64,000 bases of DNA, taken from NCBI RefSeq assembly GCF_932294415.1, contig NC_065539.1, forward strand, positions 35,958,001-36,022,000, written 5' to 3'. Below are positions 22,301 through 36,066 of the stretch, piece by piece (position 1 is the first letter of the stretch; each line of letters begins with the position of its first letter). This DNA comes from Quercus robur (Eukaryota > Streptophyta > Magnoliopsida > Fagales > Fagaceae). A program made the position numbers and the translations under genes. The notes below the pieces were generated by a model. It worked only from the letters and a program-made list of their open reading frames with translations. It was not told the DNA's origin and made no database searches.

Positions 22301-23460
22301 TTGCCATCATTTTTTAGTGTTGATATCACCTTCCTAGAACTATTCCCAAAAAACTATTTCTAGTGTATAGTCCTTAGCGACCAAGTCCCATTGAGAATTT
22401 TCCCTAATTTGGAATCCACTTCTTGATTGCGATTCTCTTCCTACTATGCTGCATAAAGATAACTTTACTTGTACTTGTCATCCGATTTCCTGGTTTGTAA
22501 TATTTGTCTCCACCTTTTGGTGCTTTTATTTCATGGGTAAATTATAGGGTCGATTTTGGTCTCAAATTTAACAAATTTTGATTTGGTCTTTGAAATTTAA
22601 AAAAGGGTACAATATCCAAAAAAGAAGAAGAAAAGAATAATGTCTTATAAAAATTAACACATCATTCATATTATATTATATTATTTTTCTTTATTATTAC
22701 ATTTTAAAGGTGAAAGCCACCACTTGTTAAAAAAGAAAAAAACCCAGCGTTGATTAACAAAAGAAAAAAAAGACACTATTTGATTCAAAGAAGAAAAAAA
22801 AAAAAAAAAAAAAAAAAAACAAATTTAAAGATGTTGAAACCATAGCTTCCTTGAGATACACGTGGAAAAAAAGGAAAAGAAAAAGGAACAACGTTAAGTA
22901 CGCAGACAAAGTGGAGAGGGAGTGGCAGATTTGGTGTTTTCTCTCTTACCCTACTCCTCATTTTCTCTCCTAAAATCACCCCAAATTGGGGAGATAAGAT
23001 TTTGGTGGGTCTGGAGAGAAAATACCTAAGCCTAGCCAAAATCTCTCCAATTTTCCACCCCAACCAAACAACCCAAAAAACCCTTTTCTCTCCCCCATTT
23101 TCTATCCTCCCTGTTTTCACCCCAACCAAATGGACCCTAAGTCTATCCAAGAGTCTTTATCATCTATTCCAGGCTGGAGGAAAACATTCCATTAGAATGA
23201 TACATGGGACATAGTTCCTCTTCCATCCAGAAAAAAAAACTATTGTTGGTTATCACTGGATGTATACTGTGAAGAACTGCTGGACAGTTCTCTTGTGCAT
23301 TTGAAGGCTCAATGTGTTCCTCCCATTCTTGAGTTTTTGAAATTTTAATTTTATTGCTTCCCTTTCTATGTTGTTAAATATATCTATGTCTCACAATTGA
23401 TGATTATAGGTTTCTATATTAATATGAGCATTGTTTCTTTGCTGCAACTTATGGTCATGC
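22300..23460. other. Repeat-like DNA between Copia remnant and RecQ exon
   Basis: No gene is recognised. A long A run lies at 22796-22819. C/T-rich DNA at 22930-23140 (TCTCTCC and CCACCCCAACCAAA repeated in both orientations) looks like part of a TIR element. Confidence 0.4.
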
Positions 23461-23799
23461 ACAACTTATGGTTTCTTTGCTGCAAGATATGCAAGAGAGT
23501 GATCAAAGAATGACGATGTTACAATTGAAAGACAAAATGAAAATAAAAGCACAAGGAACTAGGTTGGTTTATGCCTTTAATTCATTGTCCACTGTTGAAT
23601 ATGAATAAGCTGGATATCATGTATAAGCAGGCCAAGGCAACCATAGATATCATGTATATGTTAGTATTACCAGTATACGATACTGCTGCTATTTGCTCAT
23701 GGCTGATTTTTATTCAAAGACTTTGCCCATAACATACTTATTGATTACTTAGTGAAGTGGAAAAAAAAAAAAAGATGAAATACTTATTGGTTTCATCTT

Positions 23800-24010
23800 T
23801 TGAAGATCTGTGCAAGAGTCAGATTTCCAGCTGGGTTGAAGTGTGGTTTGAATTATCTAAAAGGCAAAGGATTAAAGATCATCAGTAAGGTAATTTTTAC
23901 TGCTACTATCTATCAGATTTGGCTCCAAAGAAATAATAGAATTAATAATAGTAGGATTCTCTTAGAGAGGACTGTATTGTCAAGAATATTAGGGATGTTG
24001 TAAGGTTTAG
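23800..24010 (+). mobile_element. LINE fragment (zf-RVT/C-terminal region)
   Basis: The frame contains KGKGLKIISKVIFTATIYQI and WLQRNNRINNSRI, which match the region after the reverse transcriptase of plant L1-like LINEs (K-G-K-S-L-K...YQIW.ERN.R). It is a short piece inside an intron-sized interval of the RecQ pseudogene. Confidence 0.6.
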
Positions 24011-27000
24011 AATTAGTGGTAATGGTAACTGGTAAATTCAAAAACTCCCTGCAGAACAGGGTGTTAGGTGCTGTGTTGACGGTGGAGGATTCCTAGATCT
24101 ATTCTTTGTTAGGCACTTAGGGATGAGGATGGCTCCTCTTGCACTATACCTATAAAAATATGCAGTAGCCAGCAGGTATGTGCCCAGCAACTAGATGGGC
24201 TTCTCGGAAAAGATTCTCTGCAATCTACATGATGGGCTGGTTTTATTGCTAATGCCTAACACTATGTTCCTTCTATAGTTTTAGGTATTAGTAACAATAT
24301 TTTGAAAGATGTCTTATAAAGCAATGGTCAATGCTCCTAATATTTCTTTCAGGATTGTTTTGACTAATCATAACCAATACATGAAGCTCTCCTCCTTTTG
24401 TTCGAAATTCATGTCATTTTATTAATCCTTACATTGTATCTTTTTTCTTTCTTTCTTATTTTAATGCACTGCTTGAAGCCAATACCTTTCTGTCTATCAT
24501 ATGGTAATTTTATTGTATTACAAATTCCCTAGGTTCTGAACTGAAGCGAGAGGAAACAGAACAACTTGTCATAAAGCTTATATTAGATCGTATATTGGTA
24601 AGAATCTTCTCTTTTGATCTTATAATTTTTTTTAAAAAAATCTAGATAACTTTTCTTGGTGAACTGCTAAAAGCCATGCAAAAAGTTTTGTAAATTTTAT
24701 TTGTTAATTACATTCAATGTGCTACATAATGTGGAAAATTACTATGTTCTGAAAAGAGGAAAAAAAAAAGTTTGAACAAAGTAGACCTACTAGTTGATTA
24801 TGGCATTATGCTACATTCCTTTCTGCACAAATTGTGACATAACTGATAGGATTTTCAATAAGCGAAGGGAATTTCACATTTTTCTAATGAAAATAATTTT
24901 ACATTAGATTTTGAAGTAGTAGTGACTAACCATTTTTTTTTTTAAGTAAAAAAAGGGAGCTAACAGGTGAGCTCACTGCCCCAGGCCCACTTGAACCCTA
25001 CTCATGAATGGCGTGGGACCATCCACGCAATTAATGGGGAGTGCCAATGCTTGAACTTTCAACCTTAGACTCACAAGTTGAAGAGTTGGAGGGTTTACTA
25101 CCACTAAAGCACCTCCGCGGGTGGTGTCTAGCAAATTCATTAGTTTGCCCAACATGGCGAATTTTCATCATGCTAGATGTCAAAGTCTATAAATGTCACC
25201 CTAATAGCTCTGCATGTTTTAATTATTGAGCATAAACTATCGGGAATTTTAATGTTCATTTCATACTTCCAAATTTGTTCTATAAACAGAAAGCTAGCCA
25301 CGGCATGAAAAAAATAAAATAAAATAAAAATAAAAATAAAATTTCACTAACAGACACATATGAACCCACAAAGATGAGCAGAGAGTGTAACACACAAAAA
25401 GACCCTGCTTACTTTCTTAAGACACACTCATGTGAGCACAAATACACAGAAACATGCAAAAAGAAATGCGTTTCAATGATACCTGGGTTTGTGAGCTTTT
25501 GAGTTGAACCTTGGTTAGGTTGGGCTACTTCTATACTAAACAAGCTTACCTTCAGGCTTTAGCTCTGCTTATTAGAAGCAAGTCTAGCAGAGAGTCAAGC
25601 CAAGTGTTTGTGACAAGCTTGTGAGCGCTTTGCATTTTTAACCAGATTCTTCCTACCTTGGTCTTTTAAAAATCAAAGTGGTGTGGAATGCTCACTTGTA
25701 ACTGGGCTTTTTTTGGTAATGCCGTCTAATTGGATGTCCATTGTAGAAAGACATTCTATTTTTCCAATCTATGATTTAATGTATTTTTGTAACTTATGTA
25801 CTTGATTGTTATGATCCCCAGCTGTATACGTGTCGTGTATACTTGGGTGATACTTTTTTTTATGATTTGAATAAAATTTACATTACTTATCCAAAAAAAA
25901 ATTGGGCTATTTTTGGTCAATAAAATACAGAATTGTTGTCCAGTTATCCATATCTAAAAGATCTGTAATGTGATAAAATCTGCCTTTAAAACTCTGTTCT
26001 TTCAGTTAACCAATTGAAACTTTGCCCTTATTTCAACTCTGCATTTATCAGTATTTTATATGGAACCAATGTATTCTTGATGTAGAAAGAAGAATTTCAG
26101 CATACAGCTTATGCCATAAATGCTTATGTAACATTGGGCCATTTGCCAAGCAAGTCTTACGCGGTAAGCCGAAGGGTTCTTCATTTTGAAAGAAAATGCT
26201 TGCTTATAAGCAGTTAAATTACTGGAATTGATAATCTATGAATTCTGTTACTTCAAACCCCTTTCATGTTATTTACAACAGTTATTTGCAGAAGGTAGAC
26301 ATATGTTCAACCAGGGTATTCTTGTTATAAACCTCACCTGTTAGTATCTTTTTCGTGTACCCCATGTGGTACTTCCACTCTCTCTTGATGTTTTTAAATC
26401 AGCAGGACTTACCTGAACTAATAGGATATTCCATGGCAGTAGGTTCCTTTTCTAATGGTTCAAATCATAAATCTTCTGATTGAGTTGTTATATTTTTCGT
26501 TCTTGGATTGATTCTTCAATGTGTGAGAAACATACAGCTAGGTAGACTCTTGAAAATATAATAATTAGATCAGATTGCTCCCTGCCTGAGCTGTTTATGG
26601 ACGTATTCCCTTAAAATGATACATCTTGAACATATATATACATTGCTGTTTCTCCTTAGATTCCTGAATGAGCTCAATTTAGATTCCTGAATGAGCTCAA
26701 TTGGATGACTTCTGTTGTTTATTTTAACTTATTTCCTCTTTCAGTCCACCATTATCTACTTGTCCCATTAATATTTTTCAAAAAAGAATTTTTTTTATTT
26801 TTTTTTAGTAGGCCTAAATTTGGGCATTGCTTACTTTTTGTCAAATGCTTGTAGGAAAGAAAAATGTGAAACACGACATTTCTAGCGGAGAGAAGAATAC
26901 GGCTAGTCTGAAATCAGCCAAATGCAGTCTTGCATCCTCTGTTTTGGAGTTCAAGCTTGATGGGCTACGGAAAGAAGTGTCTTCGATCCTTGGAAAAATA

Positions 27001-27915
27001 TCCCCTCATTCTGTCCTGTCTACTTAACAAATCAGTATGATATTTAAAAAACTCTATATACTACTTTTGTGTTCGTGTATTATAATAAGTATTACTATTT
27101 CTTCAAAAAAAAAATAGGAATGTTTATCTCACCTCGGTTGTGTGTGTTAGAGTTTATTACAAAAATTAGGCCCTTTTATAGTGGTACTCTAGTTATGTAA
27201 TATATTATAAGCAGCCAAATTCATTAGCACAGGCAAGTTCACTAGTCCAATTGGTTTTGAGTACTAATCTTTCAATGAGTTTGTTTCAATAATGTCTTGG
27301 TTTGTTGATCTTGTGGCTTGTGCATCTAATATGGTTCCGAAAGACACAATAACATATTCATTTGAACTCAAGAAAAGGGGGGTGGGGTTCAAACGCATTG
27401 TGCGAAATGTAAATATGTAGTATCAGAAATATCATGTAAATGCAATTTTCACAATATTTTTGTTCAGAGATCTTTCAAAATTTGATCACCACCCTTGATT
27501 GTGAAAATTTAGTATAAATATGATGACTGATTGACACAAATGTGAAAATTAAGGTCTGGGGAAAATATTTGTGAATCTAAATTTTTTGGATGAATGTGAA
27601 TCTAAACTTTTAAAAATACAATTATGTTTGTGTATTAATAGGGAACCTTCAGCAATTTTGAATTCTCAAGCTTCGGAACTGAACTGTTCATTTCTTTTCT
27701 TCTACTGAAACCAGTCATAACAAATCAAATTTTTCTTACAGTTGGAAAAAATCATTGGGAAATTGAAGACAGGAAGTATGGAAGTATAATTCTTGAACAA
27801 ATTGTGAAGTACCGCGATTGTGTTCAGGGAAGTCTGAAATAGAGGCACCAAACGGCGGAAACCAAAAAAGGATCTCGTTCTTATTGGAAGCAGTGATGAC
27901 GAAGCATGAGAGGAA

Positions 27916-30375
27916 CAGTAATTTATAAATTGAAAGAGGATCGGTAATTTAGAAATTAAAGAGGCGATTTTTCATCATTATTAATATAATTCTTATTACC
28001 TATATAAAAAAAAAAAAGGACTATGAACACTCTCATATATGTTTATAACTTGAATATTTATTTGAGACAGTTAGGTGATCTTGATTGTTGTTAAAGTTGA
28101 GTTCCTTGGTGGAAATTAATTTAATTTTTAATTTAGAAAGGGAGTAGATGGGTGTGTGGTGTCGTTTTTGACAAACTATATGGAAAAAAAGAAAAGAAAA
28201 AAAACTTTTGTTCATTTTCAAATGAAAAAACGCTGTTATATACTTTCCAGTTTTTAAAATAGATTTTCTAGAGCCATTGGAACTTTTTACTTTTTCTTTT
28301 TTGATTGTTTTCAGCCAATTGTGTGACAGGTCTAACGATCTAAAATATGGAGAAATAGCTTTATTTTATTTTATTATTTTGCAATTACGGGAAAATCATG
28401 ACTTATAAGCTCAAAATTACAATGGGGTTTGAGGAATTTAAATCATGAATGTCTTCAATGAAAACTTCTAGAGGTGTTAGTTAAACTACAAGACTCTCGG
28501 TAACTCAAAGTAGCTGTTGCTTTTGCAAATATGTGAGAATAACTGAAATTCTTTAAATTATGAAGACAATTACATAAATATTAGTTTCTAATCAGTTTAA
28601 AAAATAGAATTATATTATTATGTTTTAATGTGATTACTCATAAGTTGATATATCTTGTTAAAGTTATTTAAAAGGGGCTTCAAGTTCTTAAATTAGTGAA
28701 AATATTTGGTCTAATGATGTATGATATTTGGTATTTATCGTTATGTATCCTTTTTTTTTTTTTTTTCCAAAATTAATAATTCTCACTACAATTTTTAATT
28801 GTAAAATGTGTTGCTACGTAGATACGTCATTATGCAACACTTGTTTAACCTCATTGAGGGCAAAATTGTAGTTGCACATCTCGATGGTAAAATTTTCATT
28901 TTGATTGTCAAATATTCTAAAATTCACATAAAATAAATTTAGAAGTACATAATAATAAAAACTGTGTCAATGTGCTTCATTCGAACCATTAGATTAAAAG
29001 TTACAGACAAATCAAGTTTAAACGATTAACATGCATCCCTATGATTAGGAATAGGCACATGCAATTATGGTTAATTGAACATGATTAGGGTTGTACAAGA
29101 ATCCATCCGGACTGACAAGCCGAATCAGATTCATACCCATCGAATTGCACAACGGGGTTTCCAATGATGAACAGGGCGGTGGTCAAAGGCATTTTTGAGT
29201 CTTCGATGTTAGTCAGTATGCTTGTTGACGATGGATTTAGGATTGCAGAAATACCGAATTGATTGACATGTATGTATAAACATGCGCATGTATGCACACC
29301 AAATTTTCAAGAACTTTCTTTCTCTCTCTCTCTCTCTCTTCCCCAAATCCCCAAAACTCACCTACCACTATTTCCTCCATTGATCTGTCAATTTTTGCCA
29401 TTTCTTTAACCTAGATCTCAAATCTTCAGTCCAGTTCAAAATTTCCTCAATCTACCGTTGTTGAAGGTTAGTCCCAGTCATATCTTTGAGCTCGATTGGT
29501 TTAATTTGTCATGAGTTTTGATCTATAGGAGATTTTATTATTTTTCTTTTTGAATCATTGTGAGATTTTGTGTGTTTGTGGTGAGAATTCTGAATCTCTC
29601 TCTCATGTTACAGTACTCGGTGGCAACCGAACACCGCGTCGATGGAAATTGCCATCAATGTTACTAGAAAACTCATCCAATGGCATTTTCAAGAGGTCAA
29701 CAACTCCAATATGGCCTGAAAACCCCTCCCAAAATAGGCCACACTAACTAATTAACACCATTGTGATTGGTTATTTAAAGAATTAATTACGTGTCATTAT
29801 CACATTGGTACATGCCTAGGAAAAGGGTGGTACTATTGCACATGGGATAATGTGATTTTAATAGATAACTAATCTTAATTCTGAATTTTAATTAAATGTC
29901 TTAACATGTAAATGTTTAATTAAAATAAATTATTTTCTAAATATCCATTATCCCTAATTGATACCAATTGGCTAAATTTAATTCAAAATTTGGATGAAAT
30001 TCAAAAACTTATAAGAAAATCATTAAAAACGTAGAAAATTGCAACAATTTTTAGGTTCACATTACAGGACAATTTTAGTATAGTAAACATTGGAATTTGG
30101 ATTTGAGTCAAAATTGTTGCATTTTTAATTATCTTTCAAATGGCCCTTGTTTAAACTTAATCTGATTTTTCTTTTTTCTTTTTTATAGCAAAAACTTATG
30201 ACCAAAATATCGACAATTGTTCAAACATGAAAATTTAGTAGTGTAATTCAATTTTTCTGACTTGTTTTATAAGTTTTTTGAATTAAAAATTCGCATTTAT
30301 CATCTTCAAGAGTCTCAGTCATCCAAATCTAATCACAAGACCTTTATCTCCCTCTATATATAAAAGGAGATTCAC
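27916..30375. other. AT-rich intergenic region
   Basis: No convincing gene is seen. A CT microsatellite lies at about 29308-29340. Short open frames here (28033-28221, 29085-29297, 29550-29747) have no recognisable features. Confidence 0.5.
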
Positions 30376-30384
30376 AGTTTAAAG

Positions 30385-30791
30385 CATGGTTGTTAAAATC
30401 CCGATCTGGATCCTACGATCTTACGATTTTACGACCCTACTTGCCCAAAACGATCTGGATCTTACAAGAATCTTTGCAATTGTTCAAGATCGGTAGGATC
30501 GTACGATTCTGACAATCCCAAATGATCCTAGTTTTTTGTAATTTTCTTGAACTTGATAGAAGGTTCAGTTGGACCCAAATGAAAAAATAACATCTTAATA
30601 GATCAAGTTTTGCTATTCTAATATAGAGAGATAGAGTGTCAACTGGACCCAAATAAAAAATAACATCTTAATAGAGTGTCACATTTTGAGATTTTTGGCC
30701 TCTTTAAATAATGCTTACAAATGGATGTATGATAATTACATCAAATGGATGCAAATTTTTGGTTTTTTATTTTTTATTTTATTTTTTATTT

Positions 30792-30822
<31 letters not shown>

Positions 30823-30981
30823 TTTTTTTTTATGAATGAATGTATATTTTATGTGATTATTTAACATACTAATGTGTATTTTTTGTTTTTAAATAATGTA
30901 GGATCTTACGATCCACGATTCAATCCTACGATTTACGATCCCACCTACCTCCCACGATAGGATCCCAATTTTGACAACCTT
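30385..30981. mobile_element. TIR element rich in CGATCTTACGATT motifs
   Basis: The left end ATGGTTGTTAAAAT and the complement of the right end AAGGTTGTCAAAAT are inverted repeats. The flanks AGTTTAAAG (30376-30384) and AGTTCAAAG (30982-30990) form a 9-bp duplication with one mismatch. Subterminal DNA on both sides is made of ACGATC / GGATCCTACGATC motifs, while the middle is AT-rich and non-coding. A 9-bp duplication suggests Mutator-like; an 8-bp reading would suggest hAT. Confidence 0.72.
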
Positions 30982-30990
30982 AGTTCAAAG

Positions 30991-31510
30991 TACCTCATTC
31001 CACTAGAGCTCTAGAAGAAGAAATTGAGCATAATCACCATGCAATTGGTGTTCCTTCATTCGGTATGCAATCAAAATTTTCATTTTTTCCTCTTTAGAAT
31101 TCTAGAGAGCTTTCTTCCCTCTTTATGCAGGTGTTATTTTGTTAATTGAATGTATGATACATTTTGTTTATTTGGTAGTTTAATAAACATGTTTTGTCAT
31201 GATGGTATAGTGTGATTTGAGATTGAAACATGTCTAATTTATTGTTTCTAAAAATAAATTGCATCAAGCTCTTTTCACATGTTAATCTTCTGAAATTCTT
31301 GATGCACATGATTACATGAAGTTGATGAAGAAATTCATATGAAATCTCATGCTTTTCTTATAATTACACATGTTCATATGATGTTCTTGAGATGCTCATG
31401 TTTTAATTTTGTTATTGATTCAAATGATTACATTAAGATGAAGAGATATATCACGTTAAAACTCATGATTTTCTTAGAATTGCACAATATGCTCATAAAA
31501 TGTACTTGAG
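30991..31510. other. Spacer
   Basis: No gene is seen. Repeated ATGTTCTTGAGATGCTCATG-like phrases suggest an old repeat, which resumes after the hAT element at 35209. Confidence 0.4.
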
Positions 31511-34500
31511 CAGTGGCAGCTCCAGGAATTTTTCCGAGGGTATTCCTTAAAAATCATAAATTACACAATCTAATAAAAAGAGAAATTCATATATTGACAA
31601 CAACAACAATAAAAAAACACACAAATACATAAAGTTTACAATTTTCTTCTACGAGTTTTCATATTTTGAAATCGTTGTATGATAATCTCATTATCAATGC
31701 TACAAGCTACATCTCTTTCAATGTACACAAGCAAACAATCACTCATCCACTGATCTCCCATTCAATTGCGCAGTTTATTCTTTATATATTTCATTGTTGA
31801 AAAACTTCAGAAAGGGTCGAAACTAACTTTATAAGCAAATAGACTAATGGATAAGTGTCATACTTCCCTGTCTTCACTAACTTTTCAGCAAGTTCACCAA
31901 CTCTTTGAAGCTCTAAAAACAAGTCATTGTTGCGCATATCAAAAATGTAATTCTGAAATTGAGGGCCAAGTGCCAGGATATCTGTACCAGGAAAATCAGA
32001 TGGATAGAACTTTGCTAAACGTATCAACTTTTCCTTATCAAAAGCCTCAAACGAATTACTTGAATTCAAGCAAGCCATACAAAGTAGCAACTCAATATTC
32101 ACCTCTAAAAAACGATTGTTAAGCTCTTGAAGTTGCAAATCTATGACTGTGTAGAATAGGTCAACATGATAATGATGTAAATTTGTATTTTGTTTGGTGT
32201 TGTGTCGCGGCCTTCCACTAACTACAAATATTTCATCTTATTCAAGATAGGAATGTCATGTGTGGTACAAAATGAAGACACTTCAATCAATAAAGATTTC
32301 CATTCATTATCTCTCATCACTTGCAATCGTTGCTTAGACACTTTAACAAGATCCATAACATTTACTATATCTTGATTTTTTTTTTTTTTTTTTTTTGGTA
32401 ATGCTATTGACAACTCATTTGTGATCCCTAAAATGTTTTTCATCAAGTCTAGAGCAAAGACAAATTCAAAAGATAGAATTGACCTCATAATAGATCGAGC
32501 TTCAACTTTTTGGTCGGAGATGTCATCTTCTTCAATAATCTTAAGTACATCAACAACAATAAAGAACATCAAAAACAAGTTGAGAATAGTCCCATAATAT
32601 GATCCCTAACGTGTATCACTAGGATGTTTAAGATTTTTCTTTTGATTCAAACCTTGCCCATTTCTACGTACACCCTTCTCTAATTCTTCTTTAATTTTGG
32701 CAAATTATGCAACTAGAAAAGCATCTCGTCTCTTGCAAGAGCCTCCAACAACAGTTACTAAATTACTAACCACATAAAAAATTCAGCAATGTTAATGTGA
32801 TTTTTAGCAACGGAAATAAGAGTCAATTTAAGTTGATGAGCAAAACAATGGACATAAAATGCTGACATATTCTCTTTCAAAATTAAAGTTTTGAGACTAT
32901 TGATATCACCTTGCATATTACTTGCCCCATTATAACCTTGCTCATGTAGTCTCGATAAACTCAAATTATGTTCATAAAGTAAAGATTCAACTGCATATTT
33001 GAGTGATAAAGCAGTGGTACTTGCTACATGTACAATACCAAGGAACCACTCTATAATAATTCATTTTTTGTTCACATAATGAAGAATGAGGGCCATTTTC
33101 TCTTTCACTAAGATATCATGCGACTCATCAACTAATATTGAAAAGAACCCATTGTCAAGATCCTTGATAATGGGTTTGGATGTTTCTCGTGCAACTGCAT
33201 TCATAATGTCTTTTTGAATTTCATGGTGGGTAAGCTTGCAATTTTTTAGAGCTTTTTGCAACACTTCATTGATAGATTCATTGTGATTTGCCAAAAATTA
33301 TAGAAGCTCAAGGAAATTTCCTTTATCACTTGAATCTTGAGATTCATTGTGACCACGAAAAGCTAACCCCTGGCATAAAAGGAATCTTATGCAATCAACT
33401 ATTGCATTTAATTGAACCCGATATTCAATTTATCTTGATTTGATTGCTTAACCAAAACACTTTGAATGTGTTGCTTTTCCTTCATTAGATCTTCACTCTT
33501 CTTGATAGCTTGGTTATGAGCACTATCAACTCTTCTAACATGAGATAATAACTTCTATTTTTGATTCCAATGTTTGAATCCCTTCGTTACAAAAGTCTCT
33601 CCTCCTTCTTGCTTGACAACATCTTTCCCAAATAGGTAGCAATATAAACAAAATATTGTATCCTTGTCTATACTATATTCCAACCAGTTTCTATTTACAT
33701 ACCAATCGAAATTAAATCGACAAGGCTTTCCAAAAAAAATTGTTGGAGAGAATTTATGGAGAAAAGATTGACAAGGGCCTTGTTGTAAATAAAATCTTCT
33801 TATTTCATCATGATTATTAAAATGATAAGATGATATCTTTTCTCGTAGCCCAAAATCTGAACAAAGATTTTCCAAGTTAAAGTTAACACGAATTTGCTTA
33901 GAAGATGAAGATGAAGATGAATCTTGCACCGGAAATGAATCTTGGGTACGTCGTTTTCTTATCTAATATTTGTCCATAATTCTAGCAAAAGAATAAACAA
34001 TAAAATATAAGTTCATTGGAAATATTAATAAAATTATTAAATATTGTTGTTTAGTTATTTCATTATTTTTCTTTACTGACTACTAGTAGTCTAGCACACA
34101 CCCCACTATGCATCATCCACCCAGCTCAATCCACTGTCTAACATAATTTAATTGTTTTTCTTTTAAAATGTCTTGTTCAGTTACTTTTAATTCCTTTACT
34201 ACCTGTCCACTTCACCAATCCAAATATCCAACCCTACGGCCCCATGGCTGATGGCCCCCATCAACCCCCCACTTAAGAGACAATAGCTAATCAACAATAT
34301 TACATACTCTTATACAGTTACACAAAACATTAAAAAAATATAAAACATTCACAATACACAAAACGACAAACTCACAAACCGATAAAATCAAAATGTCAAA
34401 TAAAGGCAATTAGACATTAGGCAAAGCTATTCAATTCCAAAGACTAAGAGAATCTCATTTTTCAGTTCAAAGAGAAACAGAAAGAGCTCCGCTCTCACTC

Positions 34501-35208
34501 TCAGAGCACAGCAGAGATGAGATAGAGAAAAAGAGAGAGAATTGAAATACCTTGAGGGGCAGCGCCGCAGCAGCAAGTCGAGGCCAAGGTAATCTTCGAT
34601 CTTGCTGTCATCGATGTGTGCTGGGACCAGGGGCGGGGTCTTGTTGAGTTACTGTTGCTAAGTTTGAAGTGGAGCCGTGGAGGCGCTACTCGCTAAGACG
34701 CTGACTACTGAAGGCTGAGGATAAGGTTTTATTTTCCCTTTAGGTTAGGATCTCAATGGTTTAAGATTTGATCAATTGGTGGATTAGGTATTTAGTTTAT
34801 AAAAATTTAATTATTATTATTTTTGTTGATTTAAAAATCTATTTGAGTAGTGAGTGAGGATTGATCTTGGGCTTTTTTCCCTGGGGTCTATAGTCTATTG
34901 GGCATTTGGGCTTGCTATATTATGTATATATATATATATATATATATTTTAGATTTTAGTTCAATTTTATTTTGGGCTTTTTCTTTTTGTTTGAAAGGCC
35001 CCATTATATTGTTAAGTAGAAAAATTATGGAGCAAAGTTTAATTTTATTGGTATTAAAAAAAAAAAAAAAAACTTGAGGGAGTTCACAAATTTTTTTTTT
35101 TTTTGAATTGCAAACAAATATAAAATTTTAAATTATTATATATAAATTTTTTTTTCCAGGTCAGGGTGGTCCTATGACCACCCTGGCCTTAACGTGCCGC
35201 CGCTCCTG
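31511..35208 (-). mobile_element. End-complete hAT transposon with decayed ZMYM1-like transposase
   Basis: The ends CAGTGGCAGCTCCA (31511) and the complement of CAGGAGCGGCGGCA (ending 35208) are imperfect hAT inverted repeats. The flanks TACTTGAG (31503-31510) and TTCTTGAG (35209-35216) are an 8-bp duplication with one mismatch. The length, 3698 bp, suits an autonomous element, and the minus strand carries transposase remnants across 31791-33977. An AT microsatellite lies at about 34923-34948. Confidence 0.88.
31791..33977 (-). pseudogene. hAT transposase (TTF zinc finger/DUF4371/hAT dimerisation), inactivated
   Basis: The original start is probably at 33977: MDKY, then a TAG, then a KRRTQDSFPVQD continuation. 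From N to C, the pieces are a TTF-type zinc finger (NRNWLEYSIDKDTIFCLYCY, 33555-33929), DUF4371 (LDNGFFSILVDESHDI..., 33061-33294), the RNase-H-like region (GYNGASNMQGD and AFYVHCFAHQLKLTL, 32758-32964), a helical insert (32222-32578) and the hAT dimerisation end (31791-32138). Together they span the expected ~700-800 residues of ZMYM1-like plant transposases. At least one stop and several frameshifts break the frame. Live relatives cut and paste hAT DNA in the nucleus. Confidence 0.85.
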
Positions 35209-35480
35209 TTCTTGAGATTCTAATGCAAATGCAATGAATTCTATTTGTAATCATATAGTAATCATGTTCAAATGTTTTCTTTGATCCACAACATGCAATG
35301 TGACATATTGATTGTTTGAGTGATGTGACACGATGTTGGCCATTGTTGTCTAAAAGATCAATTTTTTAGGTGAATTGGGTGCTTAACACATTTCCCACCT
35401 TGTAAGTTAACTTCCAAAATTAGATTAAGGATTCATAAACTAGGTTTATCTAATGTAATTTTACATTTTTTAGAATGTAA
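35209..35480. other. Spacer, continuation of DNA before the hAT element
   Basis: Nothing coding is seen. The phrase TTCTTGAGATTCTAATG continues the sequence left of 31511. Confidence 0.4.
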
Positions 35481-35493
35481 CTAGGATCCAAGG

Positions 35494-36066
35494 CCTTGTA
35501 AGACTAATTAATAGATCCAAGACCAAGCGCTGGAGTCTTCCTCCTACAGGAACATACAAGATCAATACAGATGCAGCGGTCTTCAACAACAAGGGCTGCA
35601 GTGGTTTCGGGGTGGTTATTAGAAATGACCAAGGGGAGATGATGGGAGCTTTGTGCAAGAAAGTTGAATTTCTGTTGGGGGCTATTGAAGCAGAAGCAAA
35701 AGCTACGGAAGCGGGTATTTATTTAGCTTGGGACCTTGGACTAAAAGATATTGTGGTGGAAGGAGACTCCCAACAAGTTATACAAGCTCTAAATGGATGC
35801 AACCCTCCTGCTCTGCCCATTTTGAAGATTGTCGAAGGTCTGAAACGTTTTCTGCTACAGTTCAACTCTTGGAAGGTTGTGCATACTAGAAGAAACACTA
35901 ACAAAGTGGCGCACTTGCTAGCTAGGAATGCAATGAATGTGAAAGATAGTAAAATATGGGTAGAGGATACTCCTCCCTTAATAGAACATCAGATTCTGTT
36001 TGATGTAAGTTCCTTAGACAGTTGTCCGTAGTAATGAAATTCTGTTATATGTTTCCAATCAAAAAA

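Larger units (their letters stand above)
17544..27915 (+). pseudogene. RecQ4/BLM-type DNA helicase pseudogene
   Basis: Exon remnants in order: 17544-17651 (EAHC..QW from the DEAH box, then RPDYKILGILKT, a stop, FPNVPLVALT; frameshifted); 17797-17901 (ATATQKVQIDLMDMLHIP); 17992-18114 (SSVGKVVIDEIAEFIQES, IVYCFSRKECEQ); about 23465-23562 (LLQDMQESDQRMTMLQL); 24533-24597 (SELKREETEQLVIKLILD); 26086-26163 (KEEFQHTAYAINAYVTLG); 26855-27027 (KSAKCSLASS..LEFKLDGLRKE, ending VLST then TAA where CAA is expected); 27742-27915 (EKIIGKLKTG, frameshifted). Most junctions keep AG/GT. Exons for helicase motifs IV-VI and the zinc-binding part are absent; the gap 18115-23464 holds retroelement DNA. The family unwinds recombination intermediates and limits crossovers in the nucleus. 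Keeping introns shows a genomic duplicate, not a retrocopy. Confidence 0.88.

Noticed and set aside
32190-32375. Plus-strand small frames across the hAT transposase (also 31847-32122)
   Set aside because: They are shadows of the transposase on the other strand.
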